This document shows, one piece after another, positions 1-6,546 of a stretch of DNA of 38,254 nucleotides. A model generated the notes under the pieces. That model had not been told where the DNA came from. It saw only the letters and a program-made list of their open reading frames with translations, and did no database searches. The position numbers and the translations under genes were made by a program. Origin of the DNA: Planctomycetota bacterium (GTDB lineage Bacteria; Planctomycetota; JACQVV01). Each line of letters opens with the position of its first letter. Within the stretch, counting starts at the first letter, position 1. The stretch spans positions 1 to 38,254 of the forward strand of contig JACQVV010000456.1 of the NCBI GenBank assembly GCA_016209595.1, given 5' to 3'.

Positions 1-5
1 CTGCC

Positions 6-70
6 GGGCGACGGGCGACGGGCGACGGGCGACGGAACCCCCGAACCCCGAACCCCGAACCCCGTCGCCC
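6..70. repeat. Two adjacent heptanucleotide tandem arrays
   Basis: Four perfect copies of GGGCGAC (6-33) are followed by about four copies of GAACCCC (35-63). The array ends with GTCGCCC (64-70), the reverse complement of the first unit. It is non-coding and lies just upstream of the first gene. The function is unknown. It may be a simple-sequence repeat that can expand or contract by slippage. Confidence 0.85.
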
Positions 71-74
71 GGAA

Positions 75-96
75 GAGGGGGCAGTTCCCCTCCCCC
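75..96. repeat. Dispersed G/C hairpin repeat, copy 1
   Basis: This 22-nt string is identical to 1449-1470. It folds as GAGGGG, loop GCAGTT, CCCCTC (75-80 pairing with 87-92). It sits directly in front of the first gene, overlapping the most plausible CTG start at 96. See the better copy at 1446-1469. Confidence 0.75.
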
Positions 97-131
97 TGAC
101 GAGGATCGGCCGCCGCTTCGCCGGACTTCTC

Positions 132-1319
132 TTGCTCCTCTTCGTGGCGCCGTGCGGGGCCGAGTCCCTCGATGGCTGGCTCCTCCTTTCCGACGGGACG
201 AAGGTCGAGGGGCGTTTCGCGGCGGATCGGCGCGAGCTCTCGCTCCGCGACGTGTTCCGCGGCGAAAGAGCGCGCGTGCCGGTCGAGGAGATTCGCAGAA
301 TTCGTGTCTACGCGGTCGACGAGCGCCGGCTCCGGGGGAGCGGACCGGAGGGCGGCGAGATCGAGGCGATCCAGCGCGAGTACATCGCCCAGATCGAGAC
401 AGCCTCTGGCGACGTCTGGTTCTCGCACCTGGAGTTCCGCCTGCGCCTGGGGGAAGGGGAAGAGAGGAAGACCTACGTCTTCACCCGTTTTCAGCGAGGC
501 AGCGCCGGCCCCGCCGGAGGCGGCAAAGGGGCGCTCGGGGGGGAGGAACTCCCCCCCGGGCGCCAGGATGGCGCGGGGGGAGGCCGATGGGGCGAAGCCC
601 CCTCGGGGAGGAGCGGAGGCCAGGATGGCCGGAGCGACGATGAGAATGGGCCGCCGCACTTCCTCCACGTAGAGCTCGCGGTCTTCGGGCCCGCGGCCAT
701 GGCCCCGGAGGAATCGCGCGCCCCCGTCCTCGCGGGGAAGCTCGACCCCACCCTTGGCTACCGGCGCGCGTTCGCCATCCTGCGGTCCATGGACCTCGTC
801 GTGGAGGGCAGGATCGTCGAGGAGGGCAAGGCGTATCGGTTTGACGACCTCCTGCCGGGAGAGTACGACCTCGTTCTCGCGGGGCGGGAGACGCTCGACC
901 TCTGGCTCGCGCCGCGCCCGCGCGAGGGGCTCCTTCCGGAGGAGGACGAAGCGGCCCTCTCCGGGCTCGTCAAGGCGGTCGCGAGCCGCGAGGAAACCGC
1001 CGCGGGAGGCCGCCAAGTCCGCCACGCGCTTGCGCGCGGGCGGCCTCAGTGCGCGCGCGCCGTCGTCCTGGAGGAGCGGTGGCGAACGGTCCTCACGCCC
1101 GGCCGGGAACCCGAGTACCGGTACGAGGAGAGAACCTACTGGCTCTATTTCGCCCGCGACATGGCCGGATGGCGCGTGGACCGGGCCGTCCTGCTCGACC
1201 AGGCCGCCGCGCCGGAGGGCGGGGAGGCGCCACTCGCCGCCGTGCGCCTTGACGAGCGGCTCGCCGGGGTCCGGATCGGGCTTCTCCGCGAGCCGGTGCG
1301 GCTCGATCTCGCCCGGTAG
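132..1319 (+). CDS. Secreted hypothetical protein with hairpin-rich insertion
   Basis: Function not recognised. The TTG at 132 would give 395 residues but would leave only a short stub of a signal peptide. The frame upstream is open and reads basic residues (RRF) followed by a leucine run. This makes a good export signal ending near the Ala/Cys at PCGA, so translation probably starts further upstream, for example at the CTG at 96. No ATG exists there and the start is unresolved. The early mature part (LLLSDGTKVEGRF) resembles beta-rich repeats seen in secreted proteins. Residues of about 125-175 are a Gly/Pro-rich linker encoded by stacked DNA hairpins (537-630), unlike the charged, mixed sequence on either side. 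The protein is probably periplasmic or surface-located. No operon partner is clear. Confidence 0.7.
   Translation: MLLFVAPCGAESLDGWLLLSDGTKVEGRFAADRRELSLRDVFRGERARVPVEEIRRIRVYAVDERRLRGSGPEGGEIEAIQREYIAQIETASGDVWFSHLEFRLRLGEGEERKTYVFTRFQRGSAGPAGGGKGALGGEELPPGRQDGAGGGRWGEAPSGRSGGQDGRSDDENGPPHFLHVELAVFGPAAMAPEESRAPVLAGKLDPTLGYRRAFAILRSMDLVVEGRIVEEGKAYRFDDLLPGEYDLVLAGRETLDLWLAPRPREGLLPEEDEAALSGLVKAVASREETAAGGRQVRHALARGRPQCARAVVLEERWRTVLTPGREPEYRYEERTYWLYFARDMAGWRVDRAVLLDQAAAPEGGEAPLAAVRLDERLAGVRIGLLREPVRLDLAR
537..630. repeat. Cluster of four short hairpins inside a coding region
   Basis: There are four perfect stem-loops in 94 bp. They are GGGGGGGAG/CTCCCCCCC (537-545 with 549-557, loop GAA), GCGCCA/TGGCGC (560-565 with 569-574, loop GGA), GGGGC/GCCCC (589-593 with 597-601, loop GAA) and GGCCA/TGGCC (618-622 with 626-630, loop GGA). 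The core GCCAGGATGGC occurs twice. The block is in frame and encodes a Gly-rich linker, as expected for an inserted palindromic repeat that a host protein tolerates. Confidence 0.7.
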
Positions 1320-1362
1320 AGGCCCCTCACAAGTGACCCGTCTGAACCAGAAAGGGGAGAGG

Positions 1363-1439
1363 GCCGCTGGCACGGCGTTCGCCCCTTTCCAGAAAGGTTG
1401 GGCGTCTGGCCAAGCCTTCGCGAACGCCGTGCCGGCGGC
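1363..1439. repeat. Intergenic 20-bp inverted repeat with inner hairpin
   Basis: The left arm (1363-1382) and right arm (1420-1439) are reverse complements at 19 of 20 positions, both containing GGCACGGCGTTCGC or its complement. The 37-nt loop holds a small hairpin, CCTTT-CCAG-AAAGG. An alternative pairing between AAAGGGG and CCCCTTT is also possible. It lies after the first gene and before the promoter of the next one. It could serve as a transcript end structure, but no T-run follows, so a mobile or REP-like repeat is equally possible. Confidence 0.65.
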
Positions 1440-1445
1440 AGGAGC

Positions 1446-1469
1446 GGGGAGGGGGCAGTTCCCCTCCCC
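1446..1469. repeat. Dispersed G/C hairpin repeat, copy 2
   Basis: A perfect 9-bp stem, GGGGAGGGG (1446-1454) with CCCCTCCCC (1461-1469), encloses the loop GCAGTT. The stretch 1449-1470 is identical to 75-96. It stands about 20 bp upstream of the -35 box of the lipoprotein gene at 1603. Confidence 0.8.
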
Positions 1470-1489
1470 CGGCATGCCAGGAAAAAAAG

Positions 1490-1517
1490 TTGACAGCCCC
1501 CAAAAATCGGCTTGAAT
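1490..1517 (+). promoter_or_regulatory. Sigma70-like promoter for the 1603 lipoprotein gene
   Basis: TTGACA (1490-1495) is a perfect -35 box. A 16-bp spacer leads to TTGAAT (1512-1517), which matches 4 of 6 of the -10 consensus. This predicts a leader of about 80 nt before the ATG at 1603. The A-rich patch before the -35 box (1482-1488) stands out in this GC-rich sequence. Confidence 0.65.
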
Positions 1518-1602
1518 AGGGGACCTGGCAACAAGAGAGGATCCTGAGGTCTGGCGGGGACCGAGCCCGGAGAGAGCCGGTTCCCTCGAAAGGAGATGGT
1601 GG

Positions 1603-2127
1603 ATGAAGGTCAGTAACCGCATGCGGAACCTCCTGGTTTCGATGCTCTTGTCCGCCATCATGGCGGCTTCGAGCGGGTGCCAGTACGTCTCGGAAGACAT
1701 CGACGAGTACCCTGCCGACATGTTCAACCGGCCCCTCGACGGGCCCCTGTTCGTGACGCTGCCCACCTGGTTCGGCGGGGTTATCGGCGCCGGGGCCGGA
1801 GCGGGGATGCTGCCCCTGAGCTGGACGGCCGCTCTCTTCGTGGACACATGGTTCCCGGAGGTTTACGCCCAGGAACAGGACAGGGGCGGGCTCTTCGTGG
1901 TCCACGATGGTTTCGACGTGGCGATCATGCCCATCATGGGGTTCGGCTACCTCACGGGGATCCTCACCGGGACGCCCTTCTACGTCGTCTATTTCCCCTA
2001 CGAGGTGACGAAGAACGTAATCCTCGGGAACGAGCGGGAGCCGGAGGGCGATGTCAGGCTCAAGTTCCGCGAGACCCCGATCCGCGAGGAAAGGCCCACG
2101 ACCCCCGAGGGGTACCCGGCCAACTAG
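1603..2127 (+). CDS. Lipoprotein of unknown function
   Basis: The 174-residue product starts at ATG 1603, with a strong ribosome site (AAAGGAGATGG) about 6 nt upstream. The N-terminus is a lipoprotein signal: basic MKVSNRMR, a hydrophobic core and the lipobox SSGC, with the acceptor Cys near residue 26. Two hydrophobic Gly-rich stretches follow (about residues 55-80 and 105-130), so the protein may sit partly in a membrane. The C-terminal third is hydrophilic and charged. I do not recognise a domain. It has its own promoter at 1490-1517 and a terminator at 2149-2187, so it is probably monocistronic. Confidence 0.85.
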   Translation: MKVSNRMRNLLVSMLLSAIMAASSGCQYVSEDIDEYPADMFNRPLDGPLFVTLPTWFGGVIGAGAGAGMLPLSWTAALFVDTWFPEVYAQEQDRGGLFVVHDGFDVAIMPIMGFGYLTGILTGTPFYVVYFPYEVTKNVILGNEREPEGDVRLKFRETPIREERPTTPEGYPAN

Positions 2128-2148
2128 CCTATCCCGAAGCTGCCGTGC

Positions 2149-2187
2149 GCGGGCCCCGCTTTTGCGACGGGGCCCGCTTTGCTTTCC
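2149..2187 (+). terminator. Intrinsic terminator
   Basis: A perfect 10-bp stem, GCGGGCCCCG (2149-2158) with CGGGGCCCGC (2168-2177), has a 9-nt loop and is followed by the T-rich tract TTTGCTTTCC. It lies 21 bp after the stop codon of the lipoprotein gene. It is the clearest terminator in the window. Confidence 0.85.
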
Positions 2188-2206
2188 AGAAGCACGCCCT
2201 GCTACG

Positions 2207-2803
2207 ATGACCTCGATTCGGAAGACCCGTCCGATGATGACCTTTCCCCGACTCGCGATGATCCCGTTCCTCCTCGCCGTCCCGATTCTCGCCGGATGCC
2301 ACGATCCTCTCTACCGGACGGACCTCGCCGACTACAAGACATACGAGGGGCCGCCGATGGTCTGGCCGGAGTGGGACGAGCCGGGCCGGGTCGCGACCTA
2401 CTACGTGCCGAGCCGGATCGTGGACCTCTTCGACATCGTCCACGTCCCCCTGGGTATCGGGCTCCCGCTGGGACTCGACCTGCGGGTCACGAAGTGGTTC
2501 CAGCTGGCGCTCCAGGCCGGCGCGGGCGTCGGGGTGAACTGGAACGGCAGGAAGCACCAGCCCCTCTCCTACGGCGCCCACGCCACGGCCGCCTTCGGGC
2601 CCTGGCGGGCCACGGCCGGCCGGGGCGAGACGATGTCAGTGAACGATTGGGAGGTGGGACTCGGCTTCGGGGGAGCGGGGAAGCTCGCGATCGACTTCGG
2701 CGAACTCGCCGATTTCGTCACCTCCTTCTTCCTCTACGACCTCTCCCGGGACGACTGGGGGCACCGCCCGCCCGAGGAACCGGCCGTCGGCGAGGGGAAA
2801 TAA
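2207..2803 (+). CDS. Lipoprotein of unknown function
   Basis: The 198-residue product has a hydrophobic segment ending in the lipobox ILAGC (Cys near residue 31), so it is predicted to be lipid-anchored. From ATG 2207 the n-region is rather long. The ATG at 2234, preceded by GGAAG with 9-nt spacing, would give a more usual signal and also lies after a possible extended -10 box (TGC-TACGAT, 2200-2208). Either start is possible. The mature part has a hydrophobic stretch with VPLGIGLPLGLDLRV (about residues 85-100), then alternating small and hydrophobic residues such as AGAGVGV that could be membrane beta-strands. No family recognised. The P-loop NTPase gene begins 16 bp downstream and is probably cotranscribed. 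Confidence 0.8.
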   Translation: MTSIRKTRPMMTFPRLAMIPFLLAVPILAGCHDPLYRTDLADYKTYEGPPMVWPEWDEPGRVATYYVPSRIVDLFDIVHVPLGIGLPLGLDLRVTKWFQLALQAGAGVGVNWNGRKHQPLSYGAHATAAFGPWRATAGRGETMSVNDWEVGLGFGGAGKLAIDFGELADFVTSFFLYDLSRDDWGHRPPEEPAVGEGK

Positions 2804-2819
2804 AGAAGGTGGCACCCTC

Positions 2820-3887
2820 GTGAAGACCCTCCGCGTCCACAAGATCGCCTCGGTGACTTATCGCCTCGCGATCGAGCGGGAGGTCGAACTTCTCGAGGAA
2901 GGAGTGCCCGAGGTCGGGAACGTGGTCGTAGTCCAGGCCCTGGAGGAGAAGCGCGTCTATAGCGAGCTCGAGCTCGCGACCGGCCGGATGGCGAAGATCC
3001 TCAAGGGAGATGTCCTGGTCGGGGCGCTCGGCGCGCGAATGGCGCTCAAGGGCTTCGTCGGGAGAGTCCCGAAGAGGCTCGCCCCGGGCGACCGGCTCCA
3101 CATCCTCAACATGGGGGGGGTCGTCGGGGAATGCACCTCGGCCGGGGGCGACATCGGCCGGGCGCTCGAGACTCGCTTCCTGGGGATGGCGATGAAGGAC
3201 GGCAGGGTCCGCAACATCCGCGAGGGGGCGATTCCGGAGCGGGAAAGACTCGATGACCCCCCGCCGCTCATCCTGGTGGGCGGAAGCTGCATGAGCTCGG
3301 GCAAGACCCAGGCTGCCTGCGAGACGATCGCGGGGCTCACCGCGCGCGGGCTCCGTGTCGGCGCCGGCAAGGTCTCCGGGGTCGCCTGCCTCCGCGATCA
3401 GCTCAACATGCTCGACCACGGCGCGGTCGCGGCGATGAGTTTCCTCGACTGCGGCCACCCTTCCACAGCACGCATGGATAGCGTCGTCGGAATCGCCAAG
3501 GGAGTGATCGGCGCCCTGAAGGAGGAGGCGAATCCCGACGCCATCGTGCTCGAGCTCGGGGACGGGGTGATCGGCGGCTATGGCGTCTCCTCGCTCTACG
3601 CCGACGACGAGCTCCGCGCCGCCACGGCTCTCCATGTCTTCTGCGCCAACGACCTCGTCGCCGCCTGGGGCGGCCAGTCCTACCTCGCCCGGATGGGCGT
3701 GGCGATCTCGATCCTCTCGGGCCCCGTCACCGACAACGAGGTGGGCGTGGACTACGGCGAGAGAGAGCTCCACGTTCCCTCGGCCAACGCCCGGACCGAG
3801 CCGGAGCGCCTGGTCGGGCTCGTGGTCCAGGCCCTTTCCCGGGCGCGCCGGATGGGGACCCGGAAAATCAAGGTGGCGGAGCCTTGA
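2820..3887 (+). CDS. P-loop NTPase with N-terminal beta-rich domain (DUF1611-like)
   Basis: The 355-residue protein starts at GTG 2820, preceded by GAAGGTGG. The C-terminal half opens with a Walker A loop, GGSCMSSGKT (about residues 154-163), in the layout of the deviant-Walker/SIMIBI group (MobB, dethiobiotin synthetase, DUF1611). A conserved-looking stretch follows with CLRDQLNMLDHG and FLDCGHPST (about 190-216), and then hydrophobic strands such as AIVLELGDG. Residues 1-130 look beta-rich, with GDVLVGALGARMALKG and HILNMGGVVGEC, and may be a separate binding domain. The substrate is unknown. It is probably a soluble cytoplasmic enzyme using ATP or GTP. It follows a lipoprotein gene by 16 bp, which does not explain its role. 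Family assignment is by motif layout only. Confidence 0.75.
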   Translation: MKTLRVHKIASVTYRLAIEREVELLEEGVPEVGNVVVVQALEEKRVYSELELATGRMAKILKGDVLVGALGARMALKGFVGRVPKRLAPGDRLHILNMGGVVGECTSAGGDIGRALETRFLGMAMKDGRVRNIREGAIPERERLDDPPPLILVGGSCMSSGKTQAACETIAGLTARGLRVGAGKVSGVACLRDQLNMLDHGAVAAMSFLDCGHPSTARMDSVVGIAKGVIGALKEEANPDAIVLELGDGVIGGYGVSSLYADDELRAATALHVFCANDLVAAWGGQSYLARMGVAISILSGPVTDNEVGVDYGERELHVPSANARTEPERLVGLVVQALSRARRMGTRKIKVAEP

Positions 3888-3892
3888 CGGGC

Positions 3893-3901
3893 TGCTACAA
3901 T
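3893..3901 (+). promoter_or_regulatory. Possible extended -10 box for the BamE-like gene
   Basis: TGC-TACAAT (3893-3901) matches the TGn extended -10 pattern with 5 of 6 consensus bases. No good -35 box is seen. It would start transcription near 3908, giving a leader of about 100 nt that contains the hairpin at 3919-3944. Confidence 0.45.
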
Positions 3902-3918
3902 CCCGCGTCGGTCTTTCA

Positions 3919-3944
3919 GGGGGAGGGGAACAGCCCCCTCGCCC
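3919..3944. repeat. G/C hairpin related to the dispersed repeat
   Basis: GGGGGAGGGG (3919-3928), loop AACAG and CCCCCTCGCCC (3934-3944) form a near-perfect stem. The layout is like that of the hairpins at 75-96 and 1446-1469, though the sequence is not identical. It lies in the likely leader of the gene at 4007. Confidence 0.55.
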
Positions 3945-4006
3945 TTCCCACCGCCCCAGTAGTGCCGCCTTAGCCTTCTCGACCACCGACGTTCGAGGGT
4001 TTTCCG

Positions 4007-4480
4007 ATGATCCAGCGGACGATGCTCGCCGCGACCTTCGTGCTCGCCGTCCTCGCGGCCGTCGGTTGCGGCCCCAAGGAACAGTACCTTCTCCAGCCCG
4101 AGCTCGAGTCCGGCCGGCCCTTCGACTATTCGCTCGTCCCGTTCCTCGCCCCCGGCTCGACCACGCGAGCCGAGGCCCGGAGCTGGCTGGGCGAACCCTT
4201 CGTCATCGACCGCGAGGGCCCCTACGAGATCTGGCACTACTATGTACGGCGAGTCCGCGACCGCTACGCCGAGGACTGGACCCGGGAGATGGTGGACTCC
4301 GACCACGCCACGATCGAGGAACACGCGGCGACGCTGACCTTCGTGGGCGATCTCCTCCACCGCGTCGAGGACCGCTCCGTTCCCCACTTCGCGGACAATC
4401 CGTGGGTCCGGGAAGCCGAGCCCAACGCGGTGCCGAAGGGCGACGAGACCGGCATCTCGCAGGACGACCGAAGCCGGTAG
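4007..4480 (+). CDS. BamE/SmpA-like lipoprotein
   Basis: The 157-residue product has a lipoprotein signal with lipobox AVGC (Cys near residue 21). The core (about residues 45-122) has the BamE/SmpA pattern. It opens with a Gly-Ser/Thr turn and helix (PGSTTRAEARSWLGEP), followed by a strand with an aromatic pair (EIWHYYV) and a final strand (ATLTFVGDLLHRVE). In the family this small fold binds outer-membrane assembly factors or serves other lipoprotein roles. The exact role here cannot be told. About 35 residues of polar tail follow. The stop lies 23 bp from the stop of the convergent phosphoesterase gene. Confidence 0.75.
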   Translation: MIQRTMLAATFVLAVLAAVGCGPKEQYLLQPELESGRPFDYSLVPFLAPGSTTRAEARSWLGEPFVIDREGPYEIWHYYVRRVRDRYAEDWTREMVDSDHATIEEHAATLTFVGDLLHRVEDRSVPHFADNPWVREAEPNAVPKGDETGISQDDRSR

Positions 4481-4503
4481 CAGCCTGTCGCGCCCTCGGT
4501 CTG

Positions 4504-6345
4504 CTACGCCGTGGCGCGAGCTGCCCTCGCGCGCGCGAGCCGGCGACCGGCGAGCCAGACCGCTGCGGGGAGCACGAAGAACCAGAGAAGCGCCGCCACG
4601 GCTGCGGGGCCGGAGGGCCCGCCGCCGGAGCTCCTGCGAAAGTCCACACCCTGCGAGCAGCCCGGCACGGGCGGCGGGACGAACCCTTTCGCCGTGACCT
4701 CGACCGTCGTCACGGTCGGGTTGGTGAAGCTCGGCCCCGGCGCCGCGTTCGTGGTGACGTTTACGATCGCCTTTTCCTCGACGCGCACGATATCGACGAT
4801 CTGGCCGCCGTTCGCGGCGTAGCCGGAACGCGTCCACGGCATGTAGAACTCGAGCTTCCCGTCCATCGCGCGGGAGAGGCCGTTCGCGACGTCGATCGTG
4901 ACCTTGCCCTTGGTGCCGCTATTTCCCTCGGGATGAAGGAGGAGGTTCCCCGCCGGGATCGACTGGCGGGCGGTCCCCTCGTAGTCCACGCGGCGCACGT
5001 CGCCGCCATCCACCTCGAAGAGCCGATAGCCCCAGTACTGTCCCGAGGAAGACATGGTCGTCGTCTCGATGAACTGGACGTTTCCGACCTGGCCGAGGGC
5101 ATCCCTGTGGATGTGGCCGATGAGGACGTGGCTCACGCTGTTCTTCGCGACGAGCTCCAGGAGCCCCTTCCCGCTCGCCTCGTCGTTCCAGCTCTGGCCC
5201 TTCAAGTCCTCGTAGTTCCCGGTGCCGAGGTAGTTCTCCAGGAGCTTCTTCACCGTCTCCCATTCGAAGGGGACGTTCGGGACGTACGGGCCGCCCGGGC
5301 GGCCGAGCCTCCCCCGCGGGTTGTGGTGCATGAAGAGGATCGACTGCTTCCCCGCGGCCGTCGCCGCGGCGAGGTCCCGCGAGAGCCACTCCATCTGTTC
5401 GCGGTCGACCTCCCCGCCGTAGTTCAGGACCACGATGTTCACCGATTCGCGCCGGCTCGGCTCACCGGAGTAGGAATTCACGGCAACGAAGTGGTAGCGC
5501 CCGAAATCGAACGAATAGTAGAGCGGCCCGAAGTAGCGCCGCCAGTACTCCAGGCCGTCCTTGGGGAGCGCCCGGATGCCCCGGTACTGGTAGACCTTGG
5601 TCGTCGCGTAGCCGTCGTGGTTCCCCGGGACCATGAAGACCGGGAAGCCGGCGCGCGCCCAGAGCCCGTGGGCCATCTCGTACTCGGTGTAGTAGTCGAT
5701 CCCGAACATGAGGTCGCCCGAGAGGACCGTGAAGGCGGGATCGAGGTAGCGGATCTCCTTGAGCTCCTGGTCGAGCGTCTCGTTGGGATCGGTGCTGAAG
5801 GCGTTCAGGTTCGCCGGGGAGAGGATGCCGCGAGGGTCGCCTTGCTGGCTGTCCGCGATGTGGATGAACCGGAATTTCTCGGGAATCTCATCCATGACTT
5901 TGACCGCGTTCGGCTGGATGTCCAGGGCGTCCGCGTTCACCTCCCGCACGACGAGGTCGTACATGTCGGGGGGCGTTCCGTCGGGTATCTGGGCCACGAT
6001 CCGGTAGCCCTTCCAGCTTGTCTCGTATGCCACCTGCTGCAGGGGAAGCGGCTCCTCATTCTGTACCGGACCCAGCGTCCGCCGGAGAGTCACGCGAAAC
6101 GCCGGGCGCGATCGCCGCCCGAGCAGGAAGAGCACCGAGAGCGTGTCTCCGTGGGAAACGATCGACGGGAAGCCGATCGTCGGATAGACGATCCGGTCGA
6201 TCTTGCCCGGGACAGGCCCGGAGAGGGCGTCCGGAGGGAGAACCGAGTAGCCGGGGTCAGGAATCGACGAGAGCGAATCGGCCCGCGCGAGGCCGCCGGC
6301 GAGAAGCACCGCGGCGAGCGCAAGGGCGAGCGAAGAGCGTTTCAT
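4504..6345 (-). CDS. Secreted calcineurin-like metallophosphoesterase with C-terminal sorting tail
   Basis: From the ATG at 6345 the product is 613 residues with a classic signal peptide (MKRSS, hydrophobic core, cleavage near GLARA). A beta-rich N-terminal part (about 45-155) resembles the Ig-like domain of purple acid phosphatases. The catalytic domain (about 158-440) shows the metal-binding blocks IADSQQGD (Asp165), SGDLMFG (Asp211), GNHDG (Asn242, His243), FMHHN (His340/341) and GHIHRD (His411, His413). The first block is D-x-Q rather than the usual D-x-H. A further beta-rich region follows. The last 50 residues carry one Cys, a Gly-rich SGGGPSG, a single membrane helix and an Arg-rich end, like GlyGly-CTERM or MYXO-CTERM tails. 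It is probably a surface or periplasmic phosphodiesterase or phosphatase. An upstream in-frame start (6405) would spoil the signal peptide. Confidence 0.88.
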   Translation of the reverse strand: MKRSSLALALAAVLLAGGLARADSLSSIPDPGYSVLPPDALSGPVPGKIDRIVYPTIGFPSIVSHGDTLSVLFLLGRRSRPAFRVTLRRTLGPVQNEEPLPLQQVAYETSWKGYRIVAQIPDGTPPDMYDLVVREVNADALDIQPNAVKVMDEIPEKFRFIHIADSQQGDPRGILSPANLNAFSTDPNETLDQELKEIRYLDPAFTVLSGDLMFGIDYYTEYEMAHGLWARAGFPVFMVPGNHDGYATTKVYQYRGIRALPKDGLEYWRRYFGPLYYSFDFGRYHFVAVNSYSGEPSRRESVNIVVLNYGGEVDREQMEWLSRDLAAATAAGKQSILFMHHNPRGRLGRPGGPYVPNVPFEWETVKKLLENYLGTGNYEDLKGQSWNDEASGKGLLELVAKNSVSHVLIGHIHRDALGQVGNVQFIETTTMSSSGQYWGYRLFEVDGGDVRRVDYEGTARQSIPAGNLLLHPEGNSGTKGKVTIDVANGLSRAMDGKLEFYMPWTRSGYAANGGQIVDIVRVEEKAIVNVTTNAAPGPSFTNPTVTTVEVTAKGFVPPPVPGCSQGVDFRRSSGGGPSGPAAVAALLWFFVLPAAVWLAGRRLARARAARATA

Positions 6346-6546
6346 GGGTCGGCCTGCCTTGTGTAATCTGGTCCGCGACACCACGCAAAACGAGTGCCGC
6401 GCCACACGCCGAGGTCAGATTCTCAATCTCTTCGCGCGCAGCCAGTTAAGTGCTGTCGCCAGGCTGCCTTCCCCATGTCGCCTATTTCGAGACGCCCGCT
6501 GCCACTTTTCGTAACCCCCGGAGCTCCCTTTCGTAATGGACAAGGG
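6346..6546. other. 201-bp intergenic region
   Basis: No gene is seen. It separates ispG from the phosphoesterase gene, both on the minus strand. It holds the decamers CTTTTCGTAA and CCTTTCGTAA 22 bp apart, with the palindrome GGAGCTCC between them. It also has a weak 6-bp inverted repeat, GCAGCC/GGCTGC (6438-6467). There is no T-run and no convincing promoter. Confidence 0.6.

Noticed and set aside
3580..6366. A 928-codon open frame on the plus strand
   Set aside because: It runs out of frame through the P-loop NTPase and BamE-like genes and antisense to the phosphoesterase. Its composition is Arg-rich and no motif is present.
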